In this document: piece after piece, positions 30,815-42,530 of the stretch | Layout: every line of letters starts with the position of its first letter | Numbering within the stretch: position 1 is the stretch's first letter | Source: Hyperoodon ampullatus | Taxonomy: Eukaryota; Chordata; Mammalia; Artiodactyla; Ziphiidae | Direction: 5' to 3' | Length of the DNA stretch: 64,000 nucleotides | Assembly: GCA_949752795.1 (NCBI GenBank) | Contig: OX457061.1 | Span: 33,050,425 to 33,114,424 of the forward strand | Position numbers and translations under genes: made by a program | Notes under the pieces: generated by a model | The model's input: the letters and a program-made list of their open reading frames with translations, nothing else | What the model was told of the DNA's origin: nothing | The model's database searches: none

Positions 30815-30990
30815 CCAACTAGACTCTGCGATCTAAATCCTCTCTCTGCACCCCGTCCTGTCCCCACTCCCAACGAGCTTTGGGACCTTGAACAAGTTAA
30901 CTTTGTCTCCTGAAGCCTTGGTTTCCCCCCCCTGTAACACGGGGATATCTCTGTTGGTCCTGCAGGGTTATGGTGAGAATTAAATAAGGC
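30815..30990 (+). repeat. MIR SINE relic
   Basis: GCTTTGGGACCTTGAACAAG, CTTGGTTTCCCCCCCCTGTAAC and GGTTATGGTGAGAATTAAATAAGG. Confidence 0.85.
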
Positions 30991-31024
30991 TCTGGTGTTT
31001 TGACTTTTAATGTAATGAAGACTC

Positions 31025-31135
31025 GTACTGACTGATTGACTGGCTGCCCAGCGAGTGCCAGGCCCTCTCCTAGCACTTTATAGACACAGAGATCACCTAC
31101 TCCCACACGCCCTCACAGCAGTAAGTGGCTCCCCA
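31025..31135 (-). repeat. MIR/L2-like fragment, antisense
   Basis: GCGAGTGCCAGGCCCTCTCC and TAGCACTTTATAGACACAG, then CCCTCACAGCAGTAAGTGG. Confidence 0.6.
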
Positions 31136-32639
31136 GGCACTGTTAGGTGTTCAGCCCTTTTGTCATATTGAGTGGTAGGGGTATGAATGTTCTTCTAGCT
31201 CCCTCGATGTCCTTTGAGAGATCTGAGAAGCCCAGAGAGATGTTTATTGGGCCCCTAGCATGATCCTCGTTAATACTTCCCGGGCAGGGTCATTTAAAGT
31301 ATTAATTTGTTTTTATCACCCTGCATTTTCCTCTTTTCCTTTCTCTTTCACTTTCCCCCATTCAAGCAGGTAGAAAGCCTGTGCTTCTTTATCTCAGAGG
31401 GTTATAGCTGGAGGTTTGTGGCTAAGCTCTGTGTTGAAAAACCAGACTCTTGCAGGGTTCGGGTAGATGAGACAAAAGCAAAACAAGGAGGAAACAGGCT
31501 GGGTGGAAATAAAATTAGTAGTCGTGGAAGAGTCAGACGCAGTGAAGAGGGCTTAGTCACTCAGAAGGGATCAGCTACCAGCTCTGGCCTGAGAGATGCC
31601 AGATCTTCTCACTTTTCTGAAGAAGAGACAATTCTGAATCTCAATGAATTCAATTTAATTTTTTAAGACAGGTGCCCATCTACATTCTGCTGGATAAAAG
31701 CCATCCTGACAGTTGAAGGCAGGCCTCTGGTATAGCCATGGGTTACAGGGTTTAGGGGGAGAAGGATTCCTTCAGATGAAAGAGAGATTCCCCCAGGCTG
31801 TGGGCAGAGAGGGATGTGTCTATGGATTCTCTGAGCAGAATCCCTGAATACCCCAAGACTATGGCAAGACCTCAGAGGGAATAGCTTTGTGGTTCACCAG
31901 GCAGTACACGTGGGGCTCCCCAACCAGAGAACCTGATGACACATGGCAGGGGTTTAGACCTGTGGGACCATGCGGGCTAGACGATGGGGGTTGGTTTCAG
32001 GAGGGAGTGCTCTGGACAAAACATTTATAACCGCAGAAGGACCTCCATAATGCCTGGGTACTAAGTGAGGCCTTAGAGTCACTGATACAGCCTCAGGAAA
32101 TGGAGTGAAGAAAGACGGGCTGAATTTCTTTCATCCTGGTAGGAGGGAGCTCAGAATCAAAACTAAGTTGATTTGTGTACAGTATTGTGCTCTTTCTCGC
32201 TCATCTGGGTGTGTGGACTAAGATTCACATCTTCACACTCCTGTTTAGGGGAGTGATACAGCATCCTTCTTACTTCCCCTGGAAGGGGTGGTGTTGGGAA
32301 CTTCTGCATAGTCTCCAACAGAGCTAGCTCCTCCTGTGACCTTCCAGTTGGTGGCTTTATCTCTTCCCATTGGGTGATGCAGATCCCCTGATACTCATGG
32401 GGTCCTTCAGCCATCGGCTCAAGATCGTCCTCTGTGCCCTCCAGCTAGTGGTCCCTCCCTGCATCCACCTTGGTTCTCCCCATTTCTTTTGTAAGACACT
32501 TTTTCAGAAACTTCCATTGAAAGAAGTTATTCCTGAGGTTATTCTGAAAAAGTCTCAGAATGGAGGATCCATGATCGTGGACTCCATTCCACGCAGTGTT
32601 GGTAAACCACATCTTTTGCTCTCTTTCCACAATACTTGC
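31136..32639. other. Long repeat-poor stretch; no gene recognised
   Basis: 1.5 kb without identifiable repeats. A minus-strand frame of 83 codons (32163-32414) has a more even amino-acid composition than most, but lacks flanking exons or a recognised family. Plus-strand frame 31307-31666 (119 codons) likewise unassigned. Confidence 0.5.
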
Positions 32640-32800
32640 AGAATGCCAGGTATGCCTCAGGCACAGTGCTGGGCACTGGGGATGCAGGCATGGATAGGCA
32701 CGATCTCTTTGCCCTTACAGAGTTCACAGTCTAGTTGGGAGGTAGAAGCACCAACAGGTAGCTGTACTATATACCATGGTGATGGGGGAGGTGTGAGTGA
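32640..32800 (-). repeat. L2 fragment, antisense
   Basis: GGCACAGTGCTGGGCACTGGGG, TTGCCCTTACAGAGTTCACAG and TCTAGTTGGGAGGTAGAAGC. Confidence 0.8.
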
Positions 32801-33611
32801 TGGCGGGAGAAGGAGGGTATGTGATCGCCTAGGGTAATCCAACTCGTACTTGGTGAGGCAGCGGGGGTGAACCTAGGTTCCCAATCCCAAATCTAGTGTC
32901 CTCTCTACTCCAGGGGTGGCACAGTGTACTTGGGACATGGCATCCCCATTTCCCTGTTCTTGCGAGTGATGTCAAGGCTGATGTTTTCCCCACTAATTCT
33001 CTCCTTCGACCAACCTGCATATTCCCTCTTCTCCCACACCATTATTGTCTTTTGCGGGTGGCCATGCCTTTGGGCTCCAGAAGAGTGTTGCACCCCCTTT
33101 ATCTTCCACGCTGTGGTGGAGAACACCCTGGACCCCAAAGCCCAATGGGGTTTTCCTACTAGAAAGCTAGCATTCTACTGGTGCCTGGGATTCGCCATGG
33201 CAGTGCCCCAATGGGTCTGGGGCTGATTCTTTAGGCTGGGGAGCTCTGGAAGCCCCCTTAAAGCTGAGTGTCATGGACAGATGGCAACTTCTGATTTATA
33301 GCATCTGTTGGCGTCAGTGTCAGTGAGACCACAGCCAATTGATTCTCAGAGCCTCTTGGCTGGACAATGCCCTGGCCACTGCTGGAAACCAGACCAGAGT
33401 TGTTGGCAGTGCCAGGCATTTTTCAAGGAAACGCAAGCAATTTCAGCTAATCCGTGGGCAGGATTTTCATCCTGAGCTCCCTGATTTCCCTGAAGAACTG
33501 TGTGCAGTTGCCAAATGATAGTGAAAAAAATTTTAAGGTTTCCTTTGAGAAATAAATGGGTGTTTGATGGGAGTTGGAGTGATCCCATAATAGCATAAAA
33601 GAGAAGAGGGA
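32801..33611. other. No gene recognised
   Basis: Starts with a MIR-like antisense head (32840-32895), then single-copy sequence without a credible exon. Confidence 0.45.
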
Positions 33612-33835
33612 CAGTGTGATTTAAAAGCAAGAGGATGGGCTTTGGAGTCAGCAAACCGGGTTTAATTCCCATCCTTGACTCTTACTAGCTGTGTGGCTTG
33701 GACAAATTGCTTGCCCTCTCTGAGCCTCAGGAGCCTTAGCTGCAAAATGGAAATACTACTGCCTATCTTCTAAGACTTTGTGCAAAGGACTTAGCACAGT
33801 CCCTGGGATATCATGGGATTCTAATCAGCGTCCCT
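33612..33835 (+). repeat. MIR SINE, near full length
   Basis: GGGCTTTGGAGTCAGCAAAC, TTACTAGCTGTGTGGCTTGG, CTGAGCCTCAGGAGCC and AGGACTTAGCACAGTCCC. Confidence 0.92.
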
Positions 33836-34284
33836 TTCCCTTTCCGTTCTGCTTTGGGTCCTTGCTTGTTGAAAGGTTGAGATCTAAAAACAAGACTAAG
33901 AGGCTACTTTCCATGGGCTTTGCTTATGCAAGTTTCCCCATGGCCCGTTTCCATGGGTAATTGACACTATGTTACCACATCAATATGCTTGTCACTCTGA
34001 CATGGTACAAGTTGACCTCTAGCTCTGTGGATCTCTGGCAAAAATAGTGCTATTTCACCCCAGGGAGCCTCAGATCTCAGCACTGACACATATCTTCATG
34101 ATGAACACAGACTGATTATATGCTTAGATAGTTGTTTCTCTGCTGAGGTCTTTCTGCCATTTAGATAGTATTGTTCAAGGAAATTACCCAGGCCAGTCCT
34201 GCTGCCTCCCAACAGGTCTCCTGCTGGTAATTCAGAATTATCATCTTCAGTTCACCTTCCCTTGTGAATGGATGGACAGATTGA
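33836..34284. other. No feature recognised
   Basis: Single-copy spacer. Confidence 0.5.
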
Positions 34285-34500
34285 TTCATTCATTCCTTCA
34301 CTCTCTCATCCATTGCCGTATTCATGCTCTGAATGACAGTCGTATGCTAGCACTGGGAGTAAAATGATGTTCAAGACTTGTGTCAACCCTGCCTTCAGGG
34401 AGCCCGATCTAGAGGAAAAGGTAGGGTGGCTGATGAGCCCATCTGAGTGCTGTGAGTACCAAAGCAAAGAAGGGGCATCACAGGCTGAGGATGAGAGGAG
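34285..34500 (-). repeat. L2 fragment, antisense
   Basis: TTCATTCATTCCTTCACTC, GTATGCTAGCACTGGGAG and CTGCCTTCAGGGAGCCCG. Confidence 0.75.
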
Positions 34501-34868
34501 GGGTCCAGGACGGTGCCCTGTGACAGGTGAGCTGAGCCAAAATCAACAAGTAGGAATCAAGCTGACCTGTATTTCTTCCCTCTTTTGTCCTGAAGACCCC
34601 CTGAGCAGGACATTCGACTCTTCTATTATCTGTCTCCTGTTTCCATGTCCAGTCTCATGTGGCTTGTGACAAACACCATGGTCCAAGCACCCCGCTGAAG
34701 ACTTGCTCTCTGCTAAGGTTGTGAGACTCTCTCACGCCTCCCAGCCTCTCTTCTGATCGCTTTCCTTGCATGAAGTGCTTTTTCTCTATAGTTATGGATA
34801 TCCTGCTCATCTCCAAGCCTAAACTCAATCCAGCCGCCATGAAGCCTTCCCAGATTCCTCAAGTCAGA
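34501..34868. other. Possible sense L2 fragment, otherwise nothing recognised
   Basis: CATGAAGCCTTCCCAGATTCC (34838) resembles the sense L2 3' region. The L1 at 34882 inserted right after it. Confidence 0.4.
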
Positions 34869-34881
34869 ATGCAGTGCTCCT

Positions 34882-35427
34882 TCCCACCAGCAGTGCAAGA
34901 GTGTTCCCTTTTCTCCACACCCACTCCAGCATTTATTGTTTATAAATGGTGAAGTAAGTCAGAAAGAGAAAGACAAATACCGTATGCTAACACATACATA
35001 TGGAATCTAAGAAAAAAAAAATGTCATGAAGAACCTAGGGGCAAGACGGCAATAAAGACACAGACCTACTAGAGCATGGACTTGAGGATATGGGGAGGGG
35101 GAAGGGGAAGCTGTGACAAAGTGAGAAAGCGGCATGGACATATATACACTACCAAACGTAAAATAGATAGCTAGTGGGAAGCAGCCACATAGCACAGGGA
35201 GATGAGCTCAGTGGTTTGTGACCTCCTAGAGGGGTGGGATAGGGAAGGTGGGAGGGAGGGAGACGCAAGAGGGAAGAGATATGGGGACATATGTATATGT
35301 ATAGCTGATTCACTTTGTTATAAAGCAGAAACTAACACACCATTGTGAAGCAATTGTACTCCAATAAAGATGTAAAAAAAACAAAAAAACACACTACAAA
35401 AACTAAAAAAAAAAAAGAAAAAAAAGT
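34882..35427 (+). mobile_element. L1 with inverted 5' segment (twin priming)
   Basis: 34882-34946 is antisense L1 (CCCACCAGCAGTGCAAGAGTG, CAGCATTTATTGTTTATAAA). From about 34947 the L1 runs sense (GAAGTAAGTCAGAAAGAGAA) to the 3' UTR and an A-rich tail. The duplication ATGCAGTGCTCCT (34869-34881 and 35428-35440) brackets both parts, so they arrived in one event. Confidence 0.92.
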
Positions 35428-35520
35428 ATGCAGTGCTCCTCCCTCTGCCTTATGTGGACCCTCCTATGTAGAATGGGGGTGGCTGTGCCTTGTATCATCA
35501 TTCTGTCCATGCTTATCTTT

Positions 35521-35734
35521 TTTTTTTTTTTTTTTTTTTTTTGCGTTACGCGGGCCTCTCACTGATGTGGCTTCTCCCGTTGCAGAGCACAGGCTCCGGA
35601 CCCGCAGGCTCAACGGCCATGGCTCACGGGCCCAGCCGTGCCGCGGCACGTGGGATCTTCCCGGACCGGGGCGCGAACCTGCGTCCCCTGCATTGGCAGG
35701 CGGACTCCCAACCACTGCGCCACCAGGGAAGCCC
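35521..35734 (-). mobile_element. CHR SINE, short form, antisense
   Basis: Oligo-T, GCGTTACGCGGGCCTCTCAC and the reversed head GCGCCACCAGGGAAGCCC. Flanked by CCATGCTTATCT on both sides (35507 and 35735). Confidence 0.96.
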
Positions 35735-35750
35735 CCATGCTTATCTATTT

Positions 35751-36138
35751 TTTAAAATTAATTTATTATTAAAAAACTTTTTTTGGTAATTTATTTATTT
35801 ATTTATTTATTTATTTTTGGTTGTGTTGGGTCTTCGTTGCTGCGCGCGGGCTTTCTCTAGTTGCAGTGAGCGGGGGCTGCTCTTCGCTGCGGTGCGCGGG
35901 CTTCTCATTGCGGTGGCTTCTCTCATTGTGCAGCACGGGGTCTAGGCGCGCAGGCTTTAGGAGTTGCAGCACACGGGATCAGTAGCTGTGGCTCGTGGGC
36001 TCTAGAGCACAGTCTCAGTAGTTGTGGCACACAGGCTTAGCTGCTCCGCGGCATGTGGGATCTTCCCCGACCAGGGCCCGAACCTGCGTCCCCTGCATTG
36101 GCAGGCGGATTCTCAACCACTGTGCCACCAGGGAAGCC
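35751..36138 (-). mobile_element. CHR SINE, long form, antisense
   Basis: T-rich, TTTATTTATTTATTTATTTA tail, GGTTGTGTTGGGTCTTCGTTG and the reversed head GTGCCACCAGGGAAGCCC. Its right flank is again CCATGCTTATCT (36139-36150). Confidence 0.95.
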
Positions 36139-36454
36139 CCATGCTTATCTTTTAACCAGGCTATGAATCCTATTAAAGTAGGAGCCACATCTTATGCAAA
36201 TGACTGTCCCTCAGTGCTAATGTTAAATGAGGTAGGAATGAATTAGTAATTAGATGAAATAAGTATAGTGTGATTTTGGGCATAGTTTCCATAGTTAAGA
36301 AAGATCCTCATGGTGCTTAATAGAAGGGGTTCACATACATACATAGCTCTTAGTAAATTTTTGCTAGTGCCAATTTAGGTAAAGCAGATTTTTCCTTCTT
36401 TTTAATTTTAGTCAGTTGAAACTAATAATAACAACAAAGAAACAAAAATAACTA

Positions 36455-36690
36455 CCATCTTTTGAGAAGTACTATGCATAATTAAATTGTTTGTCATGTT
36501 TATTACATTAAATTCTCATACTGTCCTTAAATATAGTTACAGTTATTATCATGCCCCTTTTTACAAGTGGGGCAACTGAGGCTTAAATCACTTGTTCAAA
36601 GCGCCATAACAAGTAAGTTTTAGACCTGAGGTTTGAATAGATGCAATCTGGCTCCTGAGTCAGAGCTCTTAACGGCAGCTGTGGATTGTC
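36455..36690 (-). repeat. MIR SINE relic, antisense
   Basis: CTTTTTACAAGTGGGGCAAC, TGAGGCTTAAATCACTTG and GTCAGAGCTCTTAACGGCAG. Confidence 0.85.
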
Positions 36691-37799
36691 TCACTTTCTG
36701 CACCCTGTCAAGGGTTAACTCTTGCCTTGTGCCAGAAGAAGAGCTGGCAGATTCCTGGCAGAGTTTCTATCCATCCCATCACAGCCTTGGCAAAGTTTCC
36801 CATACCCTTTTGTTGACAGGGCTCTCGTAAAAGAAAGTTGTTTTCAACAGAGACACTCATGGAAAGGTCCGGTTTATTTGGGTTGAGTCAAGGAATTTCC
36901 AGTCCTTATTGACAACTGAATTGCAGCTTTCAGAGCCCCACCTCCACTCAGGGAAAAGCCTGTGAACGAATGGTCTTCCTCCTCTTTGCCAGCATTTTGC
37001 AATGTTGGTAGGGTCAGGCGTTATGATGGAGACTCCATTTGTTGTGCATATTTCTGGATGCCCACAATTCTGACATCTGTAACCCTGCAGCCAAGGTTTG
37101 TACCAGCGTGGTAATCTGTTTCAGTGCTGCCAAACAGTTCTCTTGAAAAATGTATTGGCTGCTAACCCACTTTCTGCTGTTGTGTTCTGGACAAGTGTTT
37201 CCCCAAATTATTTCTCAACAGCACTGAGGGGTTCGGAGAGGAGAGAACAGGACTGTAGAATTTACTGGGGAGGAAAAACACAGACTAAACCACTGCCACC
37301 ACTAAAAAGCCTGGACTGTAGCTGGGTTCTTCATAATTTGAAACCAGAGTTTCTGAGCTGGTGGTCTTTCACTGGCAAAGGTGATTTTTGTTTTTCTTTG
37401 GGTAAGGGAAATTGTCTTCACCTCATTGGAAGTTTCAGCCAATAATTGTGACATCCAGGAGATGAAGTTGTTCACAGTGGATGGTTTGGAAATATCCAGT
37501 CATAGAAGAAGCCAGGTGTGAAGATGTGGAGGACTGCTGGGTCCCAGGGGAGAAGCACCTCATTCTGCACAGTAATCAGCTCCCTGCCCACTTGTCTAGC
37601 TCAGCTCTGATGATGGAACCCACTTCTCATATGATCTTGAGTTAAATCAACTGGCTCAGAGGCCACCAGAAGCTCAGCTCTTAAAATCCCAGTAGCTGTC
37701 CCTGACACTTCCAACATCCACTGATTGAGATTGGGAGCTGGTCAGGTTTATTAAGCTTCTACTGCTCTCCTACGAGATTCTGTTCCTTCTGTGTTTTGT
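36691..37799. other. Long repeat-free stretch; no gene recognised
   Basis: 1.1 kb with no interspersed repeats identified. Plus-strand frame 37098-37445 (115 codons) has no recognised domain. A repeat-free block of this size in so repeat-dense a window is where constrained non-coding sequence might be sought. Confidence 0.5.
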
Positions 37800-38285
37800 T
37801 CTAGAATATACATATTTACACTATAAATATTTTAAAAAATATATATTGATTGATAGAATATACATATTTAAATACATATTTTTAGAATATGTCTATTTAG
37901 GGCATATCAGATACATTAAAGTTTTACCTTACTTGTATATAATATGTACATATATATATATTTATATATGTATATATACACGTATATATGTGTGTATACA
38001 TACACATGCACACGCATATATATGTATATGAACTATCTTCTCTTTATATACCTATAAGTATATATTTTTATATATATATCCAAATAAGTGCTTGAGAAGA
38101 AAACATTCTATATATAAAATTTAAATAGTATATATATATACATGCACATAAATTAACTTTTAATTTTATGTATAGAATGGTTCTTTAAATCATTTAAATT
38201 ATATATATATTTACAACTATATAAAGAGAAGGTGGTTCATATACTTATATGTATATATGTGTTATATATATATATCCCTTCTTTT
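37800..38285. repeat. AT-rich (TA)n/(TATG)n low-complexity region
   Basis: About 485 bases dominated by TATATA, TATGTA and TTTAAAT runs. Frames inside (such as 37846-38031) are composition artefacts. Confidence 0.92.
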
Positions 38286-38299
38286 CAAGTACTTACTTG

Positions 38300-38325
38300 T
38301 ACACACACACACACACACACACACA
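38300..38325. repeat. (AC)n microsatellite
   Basis: About 13 AC units, right after the AT-rich region. Confidence 0.95.
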
Positions 38326-38974
38326 GACGTCCAGCCCACCTTGCATACGTGGTTCCTTCTTTCCCGAGCTCCTCAGCAGTCATTGGACACCCCGACCCTG
38401 GCTGTCAGTTTCAGGAGGCCAGTCCCCTCATGAGAGGCGGAAGAAATTCACAGCCCTCTGTAAAATCTCTCACTTGCTTTGCACTAGGGAGTTGTGAAAA
38501 GTGTTCTCTCTCTACCAGCTCCTTGCTTTCCATACCCTTTGACCCCCTCGTAATTACTACCTTGTTTTCCTTCTTTACAATTTTTCATCAGAGCTTTTAT
38601 TACTATTATTAAATGAAAATTTTAATATGTAGTTCAAGGGAAATTCAGTCTGTATGTTTCAGATTCATTTACGGTTAAATCATCAAAAGTCATTTTGCAA
38701 TCACAGTCTGGCAGCCAGGGGACCTTGGAGACTTCTTTCAGCCTTGGAGACTTTTTTCAGACTTGGAGTCAAGATGTGCTGTGCTGTCTGCCCAGAGGGC
38801 TCTGGACCCCCCATCAGGCAAGCGACAGTCTGCGCAGCAGGGAGTGGCAGTTGGTAGGTGTGGAATAGGGATTTGCGCCCGGGGACCAGGTTAACTTCTT
38901 TGCTGTTGGCTCAAGTACCTGCTTTCCTAAGATGGACTCTGTCTTGTCATCCTGCGCTCAGATTCTCCATCTAT
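38326..38974. other. No gene recognised; small imperfect duplication
   Basis: AGCCTTGGAGACTTNTTTCAG-like words recur three times near 38724-38770 (CCTTGGAGACTTCTTTCAG, CCTTGGAGACTTTTTTCAG, ACTTGGAGTC). Otherwise single-copy. Confidence 0.55.
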
Positions 38975-39140
38975 AAACTAGGGTATTACCTGCTCTTATT
39001 AATCTCTTTGTGCGTCATCCCCCTTATCTTTAAAATGGAGATAATAATAGTACCAACTTCCCAGTGGCTACGAAGAATGCGTGAGCCTCTAGGGAAAGTG
39101 CTTAGCGTTTGGCCTGGTAAGAGTTATTATCGTTTGCGTG
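38975..39140 (+). repeat. MIR SINE 3' half
   Basis: TCTTTAAAATGGAGATAATAATAGTACCAAC and CTAGGGAAAGTGCTTAGCGTT. Confidence 0.85.
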
Positions 39141-39396
39141 ACTGCCAGTGGGTAGAAAATTGCCAATACTGAGGACACCTTCTAGGGGCCAGGTGCTGTG
39201 CCCCTCATGATGTTCTCATGATGCTCTCACTCTCATCTGCTAGCTCTCTTACCTTGCTGAGTCCTCTTGTTTTTTTTACACAAATCTCTTTTCTCTTGAT
39301 GTCCCCTCACAGGCTTCAAGTCGCAGGGCTCTGCTTCAGGCCTCTTCTTTTCTTTCTCCTCTCCCTCTGGGCAGATGCATCTTTTTCTATGGATTT

Positions 39397-39716
39397 TTAA
39401 ATTTTTTTTATTTTTGGTTGCATTGGGTCTTTGTTGCTGCACGCAGGCTTTCTCTAGTTGCAGCGAGCAGGGGCTACTCTTTGTTGTGATGTGTGGGTTT
39501 CTCGTTGCGGTGGCTTCTCTTGTTGAGGAACACGGGCTCTAGGCGTGCGGGCTTTAGTAGTTGTGGCTCACGGGCTCTAGAGCAGAGGCTTAGTAGTTGT
39601 GGCGCACGGGCTTGGTTGCTCCGCGGCACGTTGGGATCTTCCCAGAGCAGGGCTTGAACCCGTGTCCCCTGCATTGGCAGGAGGATTCTTAACCACTGCG
39701 CCACCAGGGAAGTCTC
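39397..39716 (-). mobile_element. CHR SINE, long form, antisense
   Basis: T-rich, GGTTGCATTGGGTCTTTG, GCTTTAGTAGTTGTGGCTC and the reversed head GCGCCACCAGGGAAG. Target duplication TTCTATGGATTT at 39385-39396 and 39717-39728, identical. Confidence 0.96.
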
Positions 39717-39799
39717 TTCTATGGATTTAGCAACAATTTCTACGCTGCATGTCCAGCCTCGACTTCTGCCCTGAGGTTTAGGCTCACATAGCCACATTC

Positions 39800-40310
39800 A
39801 CTTGGTTGTTGCCCAGGTACTTCTAACTCAGTAAATCCACACCAAAGTCCATCACTTCCCCCATCCTCCCCACCTTCCCAGGCTCCCGCATTCGGTCCTT
39901 CCTGCTCCGGTCCTTGTCTTGGTTAATAGCACCACCAGTCACCTAGCTGCCTGACTCAGGGCACTCATCTTGATGACTGACTCCCCTCTTCAACCACCCG
40001 ATCCAAGAAATTACAAAGTCCTGATGATTTGATTGATTTTATACTTTTCAAATTTGCCCCTTCCTCCTAATTTCCAGAGCTTCTGCACTGGTCCAGGTCC
40101 TCAGCAATTCTTCCTTTGGCAGCTGAAGCCGCTGTCTGGCTTCCTGGCTTCTGGCATAGCCCCTTTGGGTTTTCTAAGACCAGATTAGACTCATGCCACT
40201 CCTCTGGCTGCAAACTGTTTGAAGAATTAAGGTCAAACTCCTGCACTGGTCCCTCAATACCTAGGCCATCTGACCCTATGTTATACACCCACCCTCATCC
40301 TTAATCCCAT
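39800..40310 (+). mobile_element. L2 LINE 3' region, sense
   Basis: GATGACTGACTCCCCTCTTC, GACTCATGCCACTCCTCTGG, AAGGTCAAACTCCTGCAC and ACCTAGGCCATCTGACCC follow the sense L2 3' region (mirror of the antisense copies). Confidence 0.75.
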
Positions 40311-42224
40311 CCTCTACCATCGAATACAGGTTTCTGGGTTTTCTACTCCAAAACAGCCTGGGAACTCCTGAGTGGGGCTTGGGGCCACCTTCTGAATGAT
40401 GGCGCTGGGATAACGTTCCAAATATATTTGCTGTTTAGTAAATTCAGGGTTTTGGGGGAGGCAAAGGAGCAGGGGGTGCCCTCTGGGTTCTCCCCAGCAC
40501 TCCAGCCACATGTCTGCTGAGCAGAACGCTGCAGATCTGCAAACCCAGCCTCTGGGGAACCACATACGTGGTTATCACTGGCCACGCAAATTCAGGGAGG
40601 TGGGGGACACTCTCTCAGGATGGGGTGTGACATTTCAGGACATCACTGTTGGACAGGCAGCTAGCTCTGGGCACCCGAGGCAGACCTTGTCACCTGCTCT
40701 TCCCTTCCCCACCGGGACCCGAGCAGAAGAGGGGTGTCCCTGAATCACAGCAGGGTTGCGGGTGGCCTGAGGGGGAGGTGAGGATTTATGGCTGGAGGCT
40801 GACTGGCTGAGGCAGGCTGCAGCTTTCTGCTCTCCATGTCACCCTGGACCAAGTACCCCACTCCCCTGCCCTCCACGTTTTTACAACAAGAGGAAAGGCA
40901 GTGACTGGGGTCAGGTGCCTTCAATGAAGGTAGCTCCATGACAATGGCACCCACCGCAACCCAGATTGTCGTCCTAGGAAGTGGTGGCCCGAGTCACCTG
41001 CTTCAGAATCTAGAACAAAATAGATGAGGGTCTTTGAGTACTAGAAAGGGTCTCTGGAAGATTTTAGTCCAGAAGATGCACCCATGAAAGTCATACATGT
41101 TAGGAAAACCATGCTGGGTAGCAAGGAAGGCCCTGGAGGAAAATAATCTGAATGTCTTTCATGTCTCTGTTGACAATCTCCGGTTGCTCTGGTTACTGAC
41201 TCAGCTTTTCCTCTGGAATCCTGTTACACAAATATCTCTAAGAGTGTCAACCAAGTTAAACTGCTGTCTGTATAAGCTGCTGAGGGATCCCAGAGAGGGA
41301 GGGATGAATTTGGTCTGGGTTGGGGGCAGTAGGTTGGAGAAGGTAAGGATATTTACATTGGGTTTCAAAGTATAAATAGGAGTTTTCTGAGAAGAGAAGA
41401 GTGAAAAGCATTCACTATAAAGACAATACCATGCAAAATCATGTTCAGCCTGACTGGGGCATAGGGAGGAATAGGGAGAGACGAGGCCCCAGAGGGTGAA
41501 GAGCTGGAAGTTTTGGAGGCTGTGAAGCCTGGAGACTCTCTTTACAGTGCAAAGGGGCCTGAGAGGGGTGGAGTAGCTTTTTCTGCAGCAGGTTCAGGCG
41601 ACTTGAACCTTGCCCTTTTCACCCCTGACCCTGTTTCCTTTCACTTTCTGTCTTCCTCTCTCTCTGACAGTGACTTCAAGCAGGAGTCGGCTGAGTAACT
41701 GAACATTCAGAAACCTATTTGAGAAAACAAAAACCAAAAACCAAAAACCAAAACAGAAACCTGGGGATTTCACTGCTTGAAGCACGGAGGGAAGAGGCAG
41801 GCCCAGGCAAGAACCCAGCTCTAGAAGGGCTGGGCCGGACTGGCCTGCTGACCGGAGCTGTCTGGGCTCCCACAGAGGAGAACAGCCCCAGGCTCCCCTT
41901 GTGCTTTGCTTTTCCTTTTCTGGGGGGCGAGTGGGAGGAGGGAAGGAATTGCAGAGAAAATATTTGTCACGAAAAGGAAATCTTGGCTGGCCCTAGAAAT
42001 CACACATAATTAAGAGATATGATTTATCATTGATGATGCTTCCCAGGCATGGCCAGCGAGTAAGTGTTTTTCAGGCTGCTTGCGAAGGCTCTGTCCACAC
42101 GTCAGAGGCCTGGCTCTTCTCTGCTGTTGCTGGGACACCAGCAGGGCCTAGGCAGAGGCTCTGGGTCTTCCCAGTGACAGCTCCCCGCGTGGCCAGCCCT
42201 GCCAGGGGATGGAGGGAACACTGG
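40311..42224. other. Long repeat-poor stretch; no gene recognised
   Basis: 1.9 kb. An antisense L2-like piece may lie at 41340-41510. A strong pyrimidine tract ending TGACAG (41670) is followed by 27 bases ending in TAA; see findings. Several frames of 60-95 codons, none assigned. Confidence 0.5.
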
Positions 42225-42325
42225 CTCCCAAGCAGGACAGACCTGGGGTGAATTCCAACCTCTGATAGAGCACCCGGCAGCAAACTCAGTTTCTCTGGGC
42301 CTCGGTTTCCTCATCTGCAGGATGA
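42225..42325 (+). repeat. MIR SINE fragment
   Basis: AACTCAGTTTCTCTGGGCCTC and GGTTTCCTCATCTGCAGGATG. Confidence 0.75.
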
Positions 42326-42329
42326 ACGC

Positions 42330-42530
42330 AGAGGTTCTCACCCGCTGGGGGACGCCTCACAATGTGTGGAGACAGTTTCTGGCTGCCACGAGGGAGGGCG
42401 GAGGGGCACTCCTGGCATCTGGTGGAGAGAGGCCAGGGACAGTGCTGACCATCCTTCGAGACACAGGACAGCTGCCCACAACCGAGAATGACGTGACCCC
42501 GAAATGAGTGCCGAGGCTGAGAAAGCCAAG
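42330..42530. mobile_element. hAT-type non-autonomous DNA transposon relic
   Basis: GAGGTTCTCACCCGCTGGGGG at the left and GTGCCGAGGCTGAGAAAG at the right are diverged inverted termini. ATGTGTGGAGACAGTTTCTG and CTGGCATCTGGTGGAGAG are internal family signatures. A different family from 3846 and 17512. Confidence 0.72.

Noticed and set aside
37846..38031. 61-codon frame rich in Tyr and Ile
   Set aside because: Translation of the TATA-rich low-complexity region.
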